NCBI GenBank assembly: GCA_964385695.1
Contig: CAYLQA010000077.1
Coordinates: 1-7,091, forward strand
Source of the DNA: CAYLQA01 sp964385695
GTDB lineage: Bacteria; Desulfobacterota; Desulfobulbia; Desulfobulbales; Desulfurivibrionaceae
Length of the DNA stretch: 7,091 nucleotides
Direction: 5' to 3'
Position numbers and translations under genes: made by a program. Below, piece by piece: positions 5,590 to 7,091 of this stretch. The notes under the pieces are model-generated. The model saw only the letters and a list, made by a program, of their open reading frames with translations, did no database searches and had not been told where the DNA came from. Every line of letters begins with the position of its first letter. The stretch's first letter is position 1.

Positions 5590-6324
5590 ATGAAAAAAAC
5601 GGACTGGCAGAAAAAGGGCGAGGGGCACAGGCAGCGGCTCAGGGATAAATTCCTGGGCCATGGCCTTGATGGCTTTACCGATGCCGAGATCCTGGAACTG
5701 CTGCTCACCCTTGGCACGCCGCGCAAGGATTGCAAGGAACTGGCCCGCGAGGTTCTGTCCCGTTTCGGCTCGTTGGCCGGAGCCCTTGATGCCGCACCGG
5801 CCGAGTTGCAGCAGGTCAAGGGGATCGGCGAAAAAAACGGCTTTGCCCTTCATTTTATCCAGTCCGTTGCCCGGCGCTATCTTCAGCAGCGTTTGCAAGC
5901 TAAAGAGTACCTGCGCTCCTCCAAAGAGGTGGGTGATTTCCTGGTTCATGCCATGCGCGGGCTCAAACGGGAGGTGCTCATGGTTATCCTCCTGGACGCC
6001 TCCTTCGGTATTCTCGATACGCAGATTTTGGCCGAGGGCACCCTCTCTTCCAATACGGTGCACCCCAGGGAATTGATTAAGCTGGCCTTGGATAATCACG
6101 CCGCGGCCGTGGTCATTGCCCATAATCACCCTTCCGGCAGCCTTACTCCCTCGGGGGAGGACAAAAAACTCACCAGCCATCTCTTTTGCGCCCTTTCCTT
6201 TGTGGGCATCCAACTGCTCGATCACCTGATCATCGGCGAGGCGGTTCAGCCGTACAGCTTTGCCGACCATGGCCTCATGGCCGAGATCCGCAAGCAGGGT
6301 GAGGCGGTTGTTGCCGGGATATGA
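5590..6324 (+). CDS. radC: RadC family JAMM-domain protein
   Basis: This 244-residue protein (ATG at 5590) is a full-length RadC/UPF0758 member. The N-terminal part (about 1-95) holds helix-hairpin-helix-like segments, including LELLLTLGTPRKDCKELAREVLSRFGS and LQQVKGIGEKNGFAL. The C-terminal MPN/JAMM domain (about 105-232) has the complete metal-site motif in HNHPSGSLTPSGED: H178, H180, S188 and D191, with E128 upstream in KREVLMVIL. The motif suggests a zinc-dependent hydrolase fold. The original link of RadC to DNA repair is doubtful, since the E. coli radC102 mutation was traced to recG, so its role is unsettled. A TTG at 5581 in the same frame could also start it, three codons earlier. 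Neither start has a Shine-Dalgarno sequence, because the heptamer repeat occupies that place. The stop overlaps the hemW start. Confidence 0.95.
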   Translation: MKKTDWQKKGEGHRQRLRDKFLGHGLDGFTDAEILELLLTLGTPRKDCKELAREVLSRFGSLAGALDAAPAELQQVKGIGEKNGFALHFIQSVARRYLQQRLQAKEYLRSSKEVGDFLVHAMRGLKREVLMVILLDASFGILDTQILAEGTLSSNTVHPRELIKLALDNHAAAVVIAHNHPSGSLTPSGEDKKLTSHLFCALSFVGIQLLDHLIIGEAVQPYSFADHGLMAEIRKQGEAVVAGI

Positions 6325-7091
6325 GTGCCATGGCCCCGGAGATAGTTACCCCGGAGAGTGGTGAGGCTGCAGCCGGGATTTATATCCATATCCCCTATTG
6401 CCTGAGTAAGTGCGATTACTGCTCTTTTAACTCCATCCCCTGTCTCAATCCTCCTGGTGAATACCTGACAGCCGTTAAGAAGCAGGCCGAGCTTTTTGCC
6501 GGACAGGAGTGGACCAAAACACGCAGCTTTGCCTCCCTGTTCATGGGCGGCGGTACCCCGACCATCTACCCTGGAGAGCAGTTGGGCAAGCTTGTCAGCC
6601 ACTGCCGGGAGCTTTTCGCTCTTCCTGCTGAGGCAGAAATTTCGGTGGAGGCCAATCCTAATACCGTGAGCCTTGAATCTTTGCAGAATCTGCATCGTGC
6701 CGGGGTGAACCGTCTCTCCATCGGGGTGCAGTCTTTTTCTACCCCTCTCTTGCAGGCAATCGGCCGCAGTCATAATAGAGAGGAGGCCCTGCAGGCAGTC
6801 AGCTGGGCGCGCCAGGCAGGCTTTGGTAATATCAATATCGATCTTATCTTCGGCCTGCCCGGGCAGACGTTTGCGGACTGGCAGGAGAGTCTGAAAACAG
6901 TGCTTTCCCTTGAACCTGAACATCTGGCCCTCTATGAGTTAAGTGTTGAAGAGGGCACCCCGTTTTTTAGTCGGCAGCAGGCCGGGAACCTGTCTCTACC
7001 CGAGGATGAGCTGCTGGCTGATATGGAGGGATTTGCCAGAGAGCGTTTGCCTGGTGCCGGGCTTGCCCAGTATGAGGTCTCAAATTATGCC
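6321..7091 (+). CDS. hemW: HemW-like radical SAM heme chaperone (3' end outside window)
   Basis: The frame opens at ATG 6321, which overlaps the radC stop (ATGA), and stays open to the right edge, giving 257 residues. A second in-frame ATG at 6330 is possible. HemW is a cytoplasmic radical SAM protein related to oxygen-independent coproporphyrinogen oxidase HemN, now regarded as a heme-binding chaperone for delivery to respiratory proteins. The cluster motif is C27-x3-C31-x2-C34 followed by S-F (IYIHIPYCLSKCDYCSF). The F at the place of HemN's fourth cysteine favours HemW over HemN. Other family marks are FMGGGTPT (SAM-binding GGGTP), VEANPNTV, GVNRLSIGVQSF, IGRSHN, NIDLIFGLPGQT, LYELSVEEGTP and QYEVSNYA at the edge. 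About two thirds of a usual protein of roughly 380 residues is visible. Coupling to radC appears to be an operon arrangement without an obvious functional link. Confidence 0.96.
   Translation, partial: MSAMAPEIVTPESGEAAAGIYIHIPYCLSKCDYCSFNSIPCLNPPGEYLTAVKKQAELFAGQEWTKTRSFASLFMGGGTPTIYPGEQLGKLVSHCRELFALPAEAEISVEANPNTVSLESLQNLHRAGVNRLSIGVQSFSTPLLQAIGRSHNREEALQAVSWARQAGFGNINIDLIFGLPGQTFADWQESLKTVLSLEPEHLALYELSVEEGTPFFSRQQAGNLSLPEDELLADMEGFARERLPGAGLAQYEVSNYA

Noticed and set aside
6246..6923. 225-codon open frame on the - strand
   Set aside because: It lies opposite radC's end and hemW, whose + strand frames carry clear family motifs. The - strand protein shows no recognisable domain.

Overview
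The window looks like chromosomal DNA from a Gram-negative bacterium with moderate to fairly high GC. My best guess is a sulfate-reducer-like deltaproteobacterium (Desulfobacterota, perhaps Desulfobulbales). The guess rests on a short RdgC-like protein of the kind I associate with that group, a GatB transamidation enzyme, and the intergenic short-repeat style. It is an inference from memory, not a database result.

Bases 1 to about 2254 are one end of an integrated mobile element. Three genes lie head to tail on the + strand: a replication initiation factor or relaxase-like protein (cut by the left window edge), a small helix-turn-helix protein that may be an excisionase or regulator, and a tyrosine recombinase. 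The first pair is joined by an ATGA overlap. The second pair overlaps by 170 bases in different frames. The recombinase gene ends just before the 3' end of a tRNA-Glu gene, the usual arrangement for an element inserted at a tRNA. A tRNA-Lys/tRNA-Glu operon follows on the - strand (2255-2412). It has a very good sigma70-type promoter (2432-2460), and its intrinsic terminator (2207-2242) lies antisense inside the last codons of the integrase gene.

Bases 2413-7091 look like host backbone, all on the + strand. An RdgC N-terminal-like protein (2630-3235) is followed by an unnamed 178-residue protein (3342-3878) that may be the missing C-terminal half of RdgC. A 108-base concentric imperfect palindrome then starts at that gene's stop codon (3875-3982). 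Next come gatB (4076-5512), radC (5590-6324) and hemW (6321 to beyond the right edge). radC and hemW overlap by ATGA. gatB has short iterated repeats on both sides: TTTCGTG units before it and ACTCGTT-type heptamers after it. The heptamers run right up to the radC start codon and replace the usual ribosome binding site.

The main points of interest are the apparent two-gene RdgC, the large palindrome, the heptamer hairpin at the radC start, and the element/tRNA border where integrase coding sequence and tRNA terminator share DNA. I found no CRISPR array, no complete insertion sequence and no recognisable defence system. No stretch longer than 300 bases lacks a gene.
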